A stretch of 6,377 nt of DNA from Firmicutes bacterium UBA995. Its GTDB lineage: Bacteria; Bacillota; Sulfobacillia; UBA995. Positions 1 to 5,887 of the stretch are shown here, piece by piece; the first letter of the stretch is position 1, and every line of letters starts with the position of its first letter. Where the stretch lies: contig DBBB01000048.1 in assembly GCA_002291985.1 (NCBI GenBank), positions 1-6,377 of the forward strand, written 5' to 3'. A model generated the notes under the pieces. The model was given only the letters and a program-made list of their open reading frames with translations. It was not told the DNA's origin and did no database searches. Both the position numbers and the translations under genes were made by a program.

Positions 1-138
1 CCGTTCCCCCTGTCGCCGAGGTCTTGGTAGACCTGCGGACAATCTCAGCGTACAGGACGTCGTGGTCAAGGTGGTGAACTTTTCGGTTAGCACGCACCCC
101 TCAGGTGGTCAACTTTTCGATGCGCACCTACTTGGTCA
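1..138. mobile_element. Degenerate IS end, possibly IS21-type
   Basis: No intact gene is visible here. A plus-strand reading starting at position 3 (VPPVAEVLVDLRTISAY, then a stop) loosely resembles the C-terminal tail of IS21 IstA-type transposases, but it breaks within 25 codons. Two direct copies of a GGTGGTSAACTTTTCGR sequence follow at 70-86 and 104-120. Direct repeats of this kind just inside the terminus are known for IS21-family elements. The family assignment rests on memory of such sequences and is tentative; this could equally be another decayed element. Confidence 0.3.
70..120 (+). repeat. Two 17-bp direct repeats
   Basis: GGTGGTGAACTTTTCGG (70-86) and GGTGGTCAACTTTTCGA (104-120) match at 15 of 17 positions and start 34 bp apart. 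They lie in the degenerate IS-like stretch and could be transposase-binding repeats. A partial third copy of the GTGGTCAAG part is at 62-70. Confidence 0.6.
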
Positions 139-191
139 CTGAATCAGAGCAATCCTCCCCTCTCCGCGGCCAGAGAGCCTGCCTCTCCGCA
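139..191 (+). repeat. Left arm of a perfect 53-bp inverted repeat
   Basis: This segment is the exact reverse complement of 4750-4802, checked base by base. Pairing stops on both sides: 138 versus 4803 and 192 versus 4749 do not match. The two arms enclose the IS66 remnant and the whole peptide / radical SAM / MFS / peptidase cluster, a span of 4664 bp. Within the arm a 9-bp sequence, CCTCTCCGC, occurs twice (159-167 and 182-190). The arms may be terminal inverted repeats of a mobile cassette, or two opposed copies of the same element end. No target-site duplication is obvious beside them. Confidence 0.9.
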
Positions 192-201
192 ACCCTTATA
201 T

Positions 202-369
202 CGAAACTTCAGGAAGATCTCCGGCACCTTCCGCAGCTTCGCCAGTGCACAGGCCTTCTGCCGCATCCGCGGCTACATCCGGGCCGTGCGCAAGCGGTGC
301 CACGCGGTCCTGGCGGCGCTCGAGGCCGGCTTCCGTGGTCAGCCGTTCTTCCAGAGCCGCGCCCCCTGA
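202..369 (+). pseudogene. IS66-family transposase, C-terminal remnant
   Basis: Reading from 202 to the TGA at 367-369 gives about 55 residues containing RKISGTFRS, then QAFCRIRGYIRAVRKR and a terminal GQPFFQSRAP. IS66 transposases (TnpC) end with the same pattern: after the ERxLR motif, a KxSGxFRxxxGAxxFxRIRSYxSTxRK stretch about 50 residues before the stop. Everything upstream, including the DDE catalytic core, is missing; the homology begins only about 11 bp inside the left 53-bp arm. It is therefore a dead fragment, useful as a marker of the element whose end lies next to the peptide gene. Confidence 0.75.
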
Positions 370-590
370 ACCGGCCATCGTCTCCCCGCGGGGGGCGAAT
401 GCCGGAAGTCGCCCCACGCATCGCGCCAGGGAATACCTCCCCACGGGCTGTCGCCAAAAACTGGACCCGTCGCTCGCCGCATCCCCGCAATGAGAAAATC
501 TGCGCACCCACACTTCGGGAAGGAGGAATTCCGGGGGGGGGGCAGAAGGAGTGCCCTACTGGATGTTGCCGGGACGGGCTGAACAGTTAC
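202..590 (+). mobile_element. 3' remnant of an IS66-type element
   Basis: Besides the transposase tail, 370-590 has no plausible gene and looks like the non-coding end of the same element. It contains a run of 10 G (533-542) and ends in GAACAGTTAC (581-590). IS66-type elements commonly terminate in TTAC, so 590 is a reasonable right boundary; this is inference because the left end has been lost. The peptide gene's ribosome binding site begins 25 bp beyond this boundary, so its promoter must lie in or next to the IS tail. I could not pick out a convincing -35/-10 pair there. Confidence 0.45.
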
Positions 591-615
591 ACCGCGGCCC
601 CAATGTCAGAAGTAT

Positions 616-625
616 AAGGAGGTGA
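616..625 (+). promoter_or_regulatory. Strong ribosome binding site of the peptide gene
   Basis: AAGGAGGTGA is essentially a full anti-Shine-Dalgarno match. It lies 6 nt before the ATG at 632, which fixes that start and suggests very efficient translation, as expected for a RiPP precursor. Confidence 0.85.
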
Positions 626-631
626 GATTGC

Positions 632-802
632 ATGGTCAGCACAGAAGCGGAATCCCGCTCCCTCAAGGAGGTTCTCGAAGCACTGCGGGTCGAAGCACTT
701 CGCGATGAGGTCAGCAACGAAAGCGGGAAGGAGATCGAGAGGATTCTCATCCTCGGTTGTCATCCTTCAAGGCCGAAGCACGCCTTTGAGGAGATGACGT
801 AG
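632..802 (+). CDS. 56-aa peptide, putative RiPP precursor
   Basis: The ORF starts at an ATG with a near-perfect Shine-Dalgarno sequence and ends at TAG (800-802), giving 56 residues. Residues 7-41 look helical and charged (SRSLKEVLEALRVEALRDEV, then KEIERILIL) and would make a leader for a PqqD-like domain. The C-terminal part is different: GCHPSRPKHAFEEMT (42-56), with the only cysteine at 43, two prolines, two histidines and one phenylalanine. The gene lies 106 bp upstream of a radical SAM/SPASM enzyme with its own PqqD-like domain, and between them is a strong hairpin. That arrangement is typical of RiPP precursors. The single Cys43 could become a sacti- or ranthipeptide-type thioether; H44 or H50-A-F52 could be cyclophane sites. 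I do not recognise a named precursor family. Cleavage site and chemistry are inference. Confidence 0.75.
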   Translation: MVSTEAESRSLKEVLEALRVEALRDEVSNESGKEIERILILGCHPSRPKHAFEEMT

Positions 803-842
803 TCGGATCAATGCCGATCGGCTTGAGACTTGGATACCTACC

Positions 843-887
843 GGGCTCGCAGCCCTAACCCTCGGGTTTCGGCTGGGCTGCGAGCCC
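843..887 (+). terminator. Hairpin between precursor and maturase (attenuator-like)
   Basis: GGGCTCGCAGCCC (843-855) pairs perfectly with GGGCTGCGAGCCC (875-887), a 13-bp GC-rich stem. The 19-nt loop can form a further short stem (AACC 857-860 with GGTT 865-868). No U-tract follows, so it is not a classical strong intrinsic terminator. It more likely acts as a partial terminator, or protects the 3' end of the precursor mRNA, so that precursor transcript exceeds enzyme transcript. The stem is seen directly; the role is inferred. Confidence 0.7.
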
Positions 888-889
888 AT

Positions 890-908
890 CTGATCGGAGG
901 AGTATCAG
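890..908 (+). promoter_or_regulatory. Ribosome binding site of the radical SAM gene within a small inverted repeat
   Basis: GGAGG (896-900) lies 8 nt before the ATG at 909 and supports that start. It is framed by CTGAT (890-894) and ATCAG (904-908), a 5-bp inverted repeat that could weakly fold over the ribosome binding site and lower translation of the enzyme relative to the precursor. The stem is short, so the regulatory idea is speculative. Confidence 0.55.
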
Positions 909-2255
909 ATGAAGCTGCCTCAGCTGCCGAGCACGATCAGGTTTCGAGAAGAAGGCAACGGCAGTGTTCTGCTTACGAACCTGCGCGCCGGCAAGCTCTA
1001 CAGTGTTCAAGACAGCAGTCAGCTGTCCGTGTTGGAGCGCCTGGCTTCTAGTTCTGCCTCGATTGCAGAGCTTGAGCAGATCACGGAGGGCAGCGATACG
1101 AGCGCGAAGCGCAGGCTGAAGTCATTCCTCCTGGATCTCTACGAGGGGGTTGTCTCCAATGGTTGGCCCAGTCGAGAGGAAGCGGATCGGTTGCCAAGAG
1201 TTCACGCTGTCTCCGCACCCGTCTACCTGGAGGTCATCCTCACATACAAGTGCAACATGCGGTGCCGACACTGTCTCGTTGGATCGTTTCGCGATCGACC
1301 TTCCGCAGAGATGCCTGAGAAGACGGCGCTAACTGTCATGGAACGGGCCAGTGACGCCGACGTGATGAAGATCATACTCACGGGAGGCGAGCCGACGACT
1401 CACCCTCGCTTCTGGCAGATCTTGGCTCGTGCTGCAGACCGTGGTCTAGGAATAGCTTTGGCCACCAACGGCGTCAACCTGAGTCCGGATGCGGTCGCCC
1501 GCATGTCAAAGCAGGGAGTGTTTAAGTTCATGCTCTCACTCGAAGGGGGGAGGGCCGAGACACACGACTACATCCGAGGAGAAGGGAACTTTGATCGCGT
1601 TCTGCAGGCGATTCGTAACATCCACCAGCATGCGGGCGCGACGGTCGAACTGACGGTCACCTACAGCAAGAGGAACATGCCCGAGATCCGGGAGATGATC
1701 GAACTCGCCGCGGAACTCGGTGTGGACATGCTGAAGTTCTCGCGGCTGAAGCCATGGGGATGGGGCAGGGAACTTGAGAGCATATGCCCAACGGAGGAAG
1801 AGATTGCGAGTGTCAACCGGCTTGTAGAAGGTCTGAAGCCTGACTTCCCGGGGTTCCAGTCCTTGGGAGCTGATGCAACACGGCCTCCCAAAGAGTTCAC
1901 ATGTGATGTCCACTACGGTCTCGCCGTCATGCCGTCTGGGCACATCATACCCTGTAGTTCGTTTGAGCAAGACGCCCAAGGGGAAGCAGTCTTGGGGCAT
2001 GTGTCCACCGATTCTCTGAGGGGCGTATGGGAGAGCCCTCGTGCGCACTCCCTGCGTGAGCGCATGGCGGGGCATGGGATGGTGATGAGCTCTCGTTGCG
2101 AAACTGCCGGCTGCGCGAGGACGCGCGTCTGTCCCAGCCTATACTGCCTGGCAGAAGCGCAGTATGCTTTCGGCTCCATTGATCCGAGTGCGATGGTGCC
2201 AGCGAAGTGCGCTACGCGGCTTGCCCTGGAGACTCGACCAGCGGATGAGCTATGA
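909..2255 (+). CDS. Radical SAM/SPASM peptide maturase with N-terminal PqqD-like domain
   Basis: This 448-residue protein has three parts. Residues about 8-85 resemble a PqqD-like RiPP recognition element: strands in the FREEGNGSVLLTNLRAGKLY region, then helices. Residues about 104-310 are the radical SAM core, with CNMRCRHC giving C115, C119 and C122 for the catalytic 4Fe-4S cluster, and GGEP at 159-162 for SAM binding. Residues about 332-434 are a SPASM domain with seven cysteines: C332, C349 (CX11GX4C), C397, C402, C408, C413 and C434, which would bind two auxiliary clusters. Known SPASM maturases (PqqE, AlbA, MftC, sactisynthases) use reductive SAM cleavage to make C-C or thioether bonds in a precursor peptide in the cytoplasm. 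The upstream small gene is the obvious substrate. The gene ends in an ATGA overlap with the exporter gene. Family is confident; the exact reaction is unknown. Confidence 0.93.
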   Translation: MKLPQLPSTIRFREEGNGSVLLTNLRAGKLYSVQDSSQLSVLERLASSSASIAELEQITEGSDTSAKRRLKSFLLDLYEGVVSNGWPSREEADRLPRVHAVSAPVYLEVILTYKCNMRCRHCLVGSFRDRPSAEMPEKTALTVMERASDADVMKIILTGGEPTTHPRFWQILARAADRGLGIALATNGVNLSPDAVARMSKQGVFKFMLSLEGGRAETHDYIRGEGNFDRVLQAIRNIHQHAGATVELTVTYSKRNMPEIREMIELAAELGVDMLKFSRLKPWGWGRELESICPTEEEIASVNRLVEGLKPDFPGFQSLGADATRPPKEFTCDVHYGLAVMPSGHIIPCSSFEQDAQGEAVLGHVSTDSLRGVWESPRAHSLRERMAGHGMVMSSRCETAGCARTRVCPSLYCLAEAQYAFGSIDPSAMVPAKCATRLALETRPADEL

Positions 2256-3478
2256 CTTCTTCCGCCGAGAGTGTCTTCCCCAGGTTCCTCTCGTTTCAGT
2301 TGGCCATGTCGGTCGCCTCTGCGCTGACATCGCCATTCTGGGTTGTGCTCCTCTCGGGCACCGGCCTTACGTACGTGCAGATCAGTGCCCTTGTCGCAGC
2401 AAGCTACGCCGCAACGTTGCTGTTTGAGATCCCGACGGGCGTCCTTGCCGATGTGCACGGACGGAAACTCTCAGTGCTCCTTGGTATCGGAGTGAACGCA
2501 GCCACATCCATCGGCATTTCCCTCTGGTTCTACAGCCTCCCACTGCTGTTTGCGATGTTTGTGCTCCAGGGCATCGGCGCGACCTTCATGACCGGGGCCT
2601 TCGGCGCATGGATGACTGACTCGTTGCTCCGCACCATCAAAGAGGAGGAGCTCCCGGAGTATTGGGGGCGGCTCGCCTCAAATGGCCGGTTGGGCGCGCT
2701 CCTTGGATTCGCTGGCGGCACAGGTCTTGTAGCAATCGGAGTGGGAAGGGGGCTTTGGCTCGCAAGCGGCATCATCGGCTTCTTCGCACTCCTCTTCGCC
2801 ATGCACTACATCCCGGAAGCCAAGGCAGAGAGGCCTGAGTCGGGCAAGAGTGGTTCGGGTCCCAAGGCGTACTGGAGGGTTCTCGCGACTGGTTCCCTGA
2901 CACTTCTGAGAAAGGCCGACCTGCGGAGGCTGACTATGGCGAGCTTCATCTGGTTCGTGGGAACCGGCGTCCTCTCACTTGCTTGGCAGCCGCATATGCA
3001 ATCCGCCGGCGTGCCGATCGCGCTCTTCGGTCCAATCCTGATGATCTACACCTTCCTGGGAGCGCTGTGCGCTCGGAAGACGGGATGGTTTGTGAAGAGG
3101 CTCAAAGGGGAGGCGCGTTCGCTTGGGCTGAGCGGTATCCTATCCGCAGGGCTGACAGCGCTGATGGTCCCAGCTTGCGCGTTTGCGGGAGTTCCGTTTC
3201 TGCTGTTTGGCGCGAGTGAATCACTGCATGCGCCCATGTTCAACGCGTTTCTCAATCGTCGCATCGGTAGCTCCGAGCGCGCGACGATCCTCTCAGCGCA
3301 TAGCATGGTCACAAGCATCTCAACGCTTCTTGCGATGTGGACCTTCGGCATGCTGGCCGATTCATTGGGCGTCGCGATCTCTATCGGCTGTGCGGCTGTG
3401 GTCATGCTGATGGCCGCGCTCTCTTTCTTAACTGTTGGACCGGATTCCGGATCTCAAGGCGACTACAATCCTTCGTAG
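2252..3478 (+). CDS. MFS transporter, putative exporter of the modified peptide
   Basis: The 408-residue protein is strongly hydrophobic, with about 12 predicted membrane segments in two halves joined by a hydrophilic loop near residues 188-225. The MFS motif A lies between segments 2 and 3 as GVLADVHGRK (63-72), preceded by FEIPT. A second typical MFS feature, SERATILSAHSM (340-351), lies late in the second half. Such proteins are proton-driven drug or metabolite exporters of the inner membrane. The start codon overlaps the radical SAM stop (ATGA), so the two genes are translationally coupled. This points to export of the matured peptide and possibly self-protection. Unlike peptidase-containing ABC exporters, an MFS protein cannot remove a leader, which fits a separate protease encoded next. 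The substrate is inferred from context only. Confidence 0.88.
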   Translation: MTSSAESVFPRFLSFQLAMSVASALTSPFWVVLLSGTGLTYVQISALVAASYAATLLFEIPTGVLADVHGRKLSVLLGIGVNAATSIGISLWFYSLPLLFAMFVLQGIGATFMTGAFGAWMTDSLLRTIKEEELPEYWGRLASNGRLGALLGFAGGTGLVAIGVGRGLWLASGIIGFFALLFAMHYIPEAKAERPESGKSGSGPKAYWRVLATGSLTLLRKADLRRLTMASFIWFVGTGVLSLAWQPHMQSAGVPIALFGPILMIYTFLGALCARKTGWFVKRLKGEARSLGLSGILSAGLTALMVPACAFAGVPFLLFGASESLHAPMFNAFLNRRIGSSERATILSAHSMVTSISTLLAMWTFGMLADSLGVAISIGCAAVVMLMAALSFLTVGPDSGSQGDYNPS

Positions 3479-3486
3479 CGATCTCC

Positions 3487-4740
3487 ATGGCGCCACCAGA
3501 CTGTCGACAAGCTGAGCTTCCGGTCAAGTCTCTCATGAGCGACCCCAGTCAGTGCTATCGCCATCTGGAGAGCCCCTCCGGGCAGATCTCGCTCTGGGCA
3601 GAGGATGCAATGACCGAGGAGGTCGCGCTAATCCTGTACGAACTGGCGAAGGCATCGCTGGCTCGCGCGCAAGATCTGCTGAAAGAGACGCTTGACTGCT
3701 CGCATGGTTTTCGCCTTGTCGTGGAAGTGGCTCCCTTCAGCTCCGGCGCCTTCTACCCCTCGGGCATCATGCTTCGGCTATCGAAGAACGATGCAGACGG
3801 CTTGTCCGACAGGTCGGCCGGCACGAGCGCACGGCTGCTCCACGAGGCTTTGCATCACGTGGCATTTCACAACTTGTCCGCCTCTCTATGCACGCAATCC
3901 GAATTCTCGTTCCTTCTGGAAGGCCTCCCGATGGCAATCTGCGCACGGATTGATCGATTGGAGCGCAGGATCATGCATCTAGTCGCCAAGGGGGCACTTC
4001 AGGCAAGAAGGCTGAGGCGATCATCGGCGGAGGCATCTGCGCTCTCGCGGTACGAGTTCGACGGATCACTCGCGGACTTCATTCTCCAGCGGCATGGCTT
4101 GCATGCTCTAAAGGAGGCCTATCGCGCGTTGGACAAGCCTGAGATGGCGACAGCATTCTGCCGCTCCCGATTGGGCGGAGGTCTTGGGGATGTCATGCTA
4201 GAGTGGCGACGCTTTCTGAACGGCTACGCCTCAGACGAATGCGATCGAGCTGACCGGATCTACCGAGCGTCTGGGATTCTCGATGCTACCTTGAGTCATC
4301 CCATCGTGCAGTGCGGGGACACGTGGTACAGGGAGGGCACACTCGGTCTGCAAGCGGAGAGCGTACCTCGAGCGATAAGTAGGGCGCTGTCAGCCTACGC
4401 TCGGATTGCATCAGCCACCGAGGATCCCGAAGCGGCATTCGTGGCCTTCGGGCAACGCGTGCAAGACCTCCGAGAGCATCTCGATCTCTGGACAGACGCG
4501 CGCGATCTCTCCATGGAAGCGGGGGAGCGAATCGCTCGTGGGGCAGAGTGGAGCAGCATCACCATGCTCGTAGAACGGGCATTCGCATCGGCTGCTCGTG
4601 TCGGGGATCAATGCTTGGTGGACCGAGCTGTTGAATTCAGAGCCATCTGCCTATCACTAGAGCGATCGGGCGGTGTTACAGAAGACCCAGCCATCTCTCA
4701 AGCCCTACGAGACGAGGCGCGCCGAATGCTGATGCATTAG
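3487..4740 (+). CDS. Gluzincin (peptidase MA-like) HExxH metallopeptidase, putative leader peptidase
   Basis: From the ATG at 3487, 8 bp after the exporter's stop, the protein has 417 residues. Its core reads RLLHEALHHVAFH, giving HExxH with H119, E120 and H123. FLLEGLPMAI follows, with E145 as third zinc ligand. This HExxH...(W/F)LxEGL pattern defines gluzincins of the M1 / peptidase-MA type. The following DFILQRHGLHALKEAYRALD and the LEWRRFL motif (E239, W240) match the helical segment that normally closes this domain. Residues about 250-417 form a helix-rich C-terminal part I do not recognise. No signal peptide or membrane segment is seen, so it should act in the cytoplasm, most simply removing the precursor's leader. 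The frame stays open upstream to an ATG at 3337 inside the exporter gene, but those codons are shadow sequence. ATGs at 3535 and 3610 are alternative starts; none has a strong ribosome binding site. An HExxH-type peptide hydroxylase is a less likely alternative. Confidence 0.75.
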   Translation: MAPPDCRQAELPVKSLMSDPSQCYRHLESPSGQISLWAEDAMTEEVALILYELAKASLARAQDLLKETLDCSHGFRLVVEVAPFSSGAFYPSGIMLRLSKNDADGLSDRSAGTSARLLHEALHHVAFHNLSASLCTQSEFSFLLEGLPMAICARIDRLERRIMHLVAKGALQARRLRRSSAEASALSRYEFDGSLADFILQRHGLHALKEAYRALDKPEMATAFCRSRLGGGLGDVMLEWRRFLNGYASDECDRADRIYRASGILDATLSHPIVQCGDTWYREGTLGLQAESVPRAISRALSAYARIASATEDPEAAFVAFGQRVQDLREHLDLWTDARDLSMEAGERIARGAEWSSITMLVERAFASAARVGDQCLVDRAVEFRAICLSLERSGGVTEDPAISQALRDEARRMLMH

Positions 4741-4754
4741 CCGCACTGATGCGG
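4741..4754 (+). other. Small hairpin after the peptidase gene
   Basis: CCGCA (4741-4745) and TGCGG (4750-4754) form a 5-bp stem with a CTGA loop immediately after the stop codon, running into the right 53-bp arm. No U-tract follows. It may be a weak end-of-operon signal or chance. Confidence 0.25.
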
Positions 4755-4802
4755 AGAGGCAGGCTCTCTGGCCGCGGAGAGGGGAGGATTGCTCTGATTC
4801 AG
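4750..4802 (-). repeat. Right arm of the perfect 53-bp inverted repeat
   Basis: This is the exact reverse complement of 139-191. It begins only 9 bp after the stop codon of the metallopeptidase gene, so the repeat closes tightly around the cluster. The sequence outside it (from 4803) differs from that outside the left arm, which shows that the identity is confined to these 53 bp. Confidence 0.9.
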
Positions 4803-4964
4803 CTGAGGTTTTGACATAAGCCCGTGTGGTTCAGCTGACCTCAATTCACCTCGTCCGCAGTAGCAATCGTAAGCCATCTGCTGTTGGTTCCGGCAGGGCG
4901 GCCCTGGCGCGGTTCCAGCGTCCTGGAAGCCTCGCCAGGACCCTGGCCACAGGGGGCGGGTCCT

Positions 4965-4972
4965 GCTAGACT
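4965..4972 (+). promoter_or_regulatory. Possible -10 element before the DUF4338 gene
   Basis: TGC followed by ACT-ending TAGACT (4967-4972) resembles an extended -10 box, with a poor -35 (TGGCCA, 4944-4949) 17 bp upstream. It lies only 9 bp before the ATG at 4982, where no good Shine-Dalgarno sequence is present. If it is real, the transcript would be leaderless or nearly so. Confidence 0.25.
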
Positions 4973-4981
4973 GGAACCAAG

Positions 4982-5887
4982 ATGAACCAGCACCAGGAAC
5001 CACTAGCCAGTGTACGCTACTGTGGTCGGGACTTCACGGCCGCCGAACTTGCGGCCATCGGGGAGATCATTGCTCAAAAGGCGCAGCACCCCACCCGGGC
5101 GGCGATTTCGCGCGCGGTCTGCCGTGCGCTGAACTGGCGTCAGGCCAACGGTCGGCTGAAGGACGTCTCCTGCCGCGTGGCCCTGAACCGCATGCAGGAC
5201 GACGGGCTACTCAGCCTGCCACCCCCGCGTCACCCTGCGCCACTGCGTTGCCGCCGTCCCGAATTGACGACCGCCTCCGCACCGCAGCCGCGAATTGAGG
5301 GCACTCGGGCGGACTTCCCGGCGCTACAGCTGCGGCGGGTCACAGCGGGTAGCAACTCCCGGCTGTGGAACGAGCTCATCGCCCGCTACCACTACCTGGG
5401 TTACCAGCCCCTGGTCGGTGCCCAGTTACGCTATCTGGTCGACGACGGCGACCGGCTTCTGGCGGCTCTGGGTTTTAGCGCCGCGGCCTGGCGGGTAGCG
5501 CCCCGGGACGAGTTCATCGGCTGGACCGAGGCGCAGCGCCAGGCACAGCTGCACCGGGTGGTCAACCACAGCCGGTTTCTGATCCTGCCGTGGGTCCGGG
5601 TGCGCAACCTGGGTTCGAGTCTGCTCAGCCTCGCGGCGCGCCAGCTGCCCGACGACTGGTCGGCCGTCTACCACTACCAACCCGTGCTGCTCGAAACCTT
5701 TGTCGATGAACGCTTCCGGGGCACCTGTTACCGGGCCGCCAACTGGCTCGAACTGGGTCAGACCACCGGCCGGGGCAAGACGCAATCCCGGCCCCGCCGG
5801 CCCCGGCACGATGCGCCGATCAAGACGGTCTTTGTTTACCCGCTCCGCCGTGATTTCCGGCAGTGGTTGGCGGTGGACCCGCCATGA
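4982..5887 (+). CDS. DUF4338 (DruA-like) protein
   Basis: The 301-residue protein matches the DUF4338 family, whose members are often labelled Druantia protein DruA. Residues about 15-80 form an N-terminal helical, winged-helix-like part (FTAAELAAIGEII, then NGRLKDVSCRVALNRM). Residues about 117-265 carry the family signature: RYHYLGYQPLVGAQLRYLV, GFSAAAWRVAPRDEFIGW, NHSRFLILPWVRVRNLGSSL, then LLETFVDERFRGTCYRAANW and a TTGRGK motif. The gene appears intact and full length. The biochemical activity of DUF4338 is not established. In true Druantia defence loci DruA is accompanied by large DruE-type helicases and others; none is here. Instead the stop overlaps the next ORF (ATGA), which fits a transposon-type gene pair. 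Start chosen at the ATG at 4982; no strong ribosome binding site was found. Confidence 0.85.
   Translation: MNQHQEPLASVRYCGRDFTAAELAAIGEIIAQKAQHPTRAAISRAVCRALNWRQANGRLKDVSCRVALNRMQDDGLLSLPPPRHPAPLRCRRPELTTASAPQPRIEGTRADFPALQLRRVTAGSNSRLWNELIARYHYLGYQPLVGAQLRYLVDDGDRLLAALGFSAAAWRVAPRDEFIGWTEAQRQAQLHRVVNHSRFLILPWVRVRNLGSSLLSLAARQLPDDWSAVYHYQPVLLETFVDERFRGTCYRAANWLELGQTTGRGKTQSRPRRPRHDAPIKTVFVYPLRRDFRQWLAVDPP

Noticed and set aside
105..617. 170-codon plus-strand ORF across the left arm and IS66 remnant
   Set aside because: It is out of frame with the IS66 transposase tail, spans the repeat arm and non-coding tail, has proline/arginine-rich low-information content and no ribosome binding site.
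632..802. Lipoprotein signal: ILGC before Cys43 of the small peptide resembles a lipobox
   Set aside because: There is no long hydrophobic h-region; the preceding residues are strongly charged and only four residues (ILIL) are hydrophobic. The cysteine also lies far too deep for a 56-aa protein.
1536..2075. Long minus-strand ORF (179 codons) inside the radical SAM gene
   Set aside because: It lies antisense to a gene with clear family motifs and has no recognisable domain; long antisense frames are expected in GC-rich genes.
3337..3486. Upstream extension of the metallopeptidase frame into the exporter gene
   Set aside because: These 50 codons translate the exporter's last membrane segments out of frame and give arginine/cysteine-rich nonsense; the ATG at 3487 just after the exporter's stop is more plausible.
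3841..3921. HExxH-type peptide beta-hydroxylase as identity of the fourth cluster gene
   Set aside because: The following LLEGLP and LEWRRFL motifs fit gluzincin peptidases better. I kept it as an alternative in the annotation but not as the main call.
4982..5887. Complete Druantia anti-phage system
   Set aside because: Only a DruA-like gene is present; no large helicase or other Druantia genes lie nearby, and the next ORF is coupled and truncated by an insertion.
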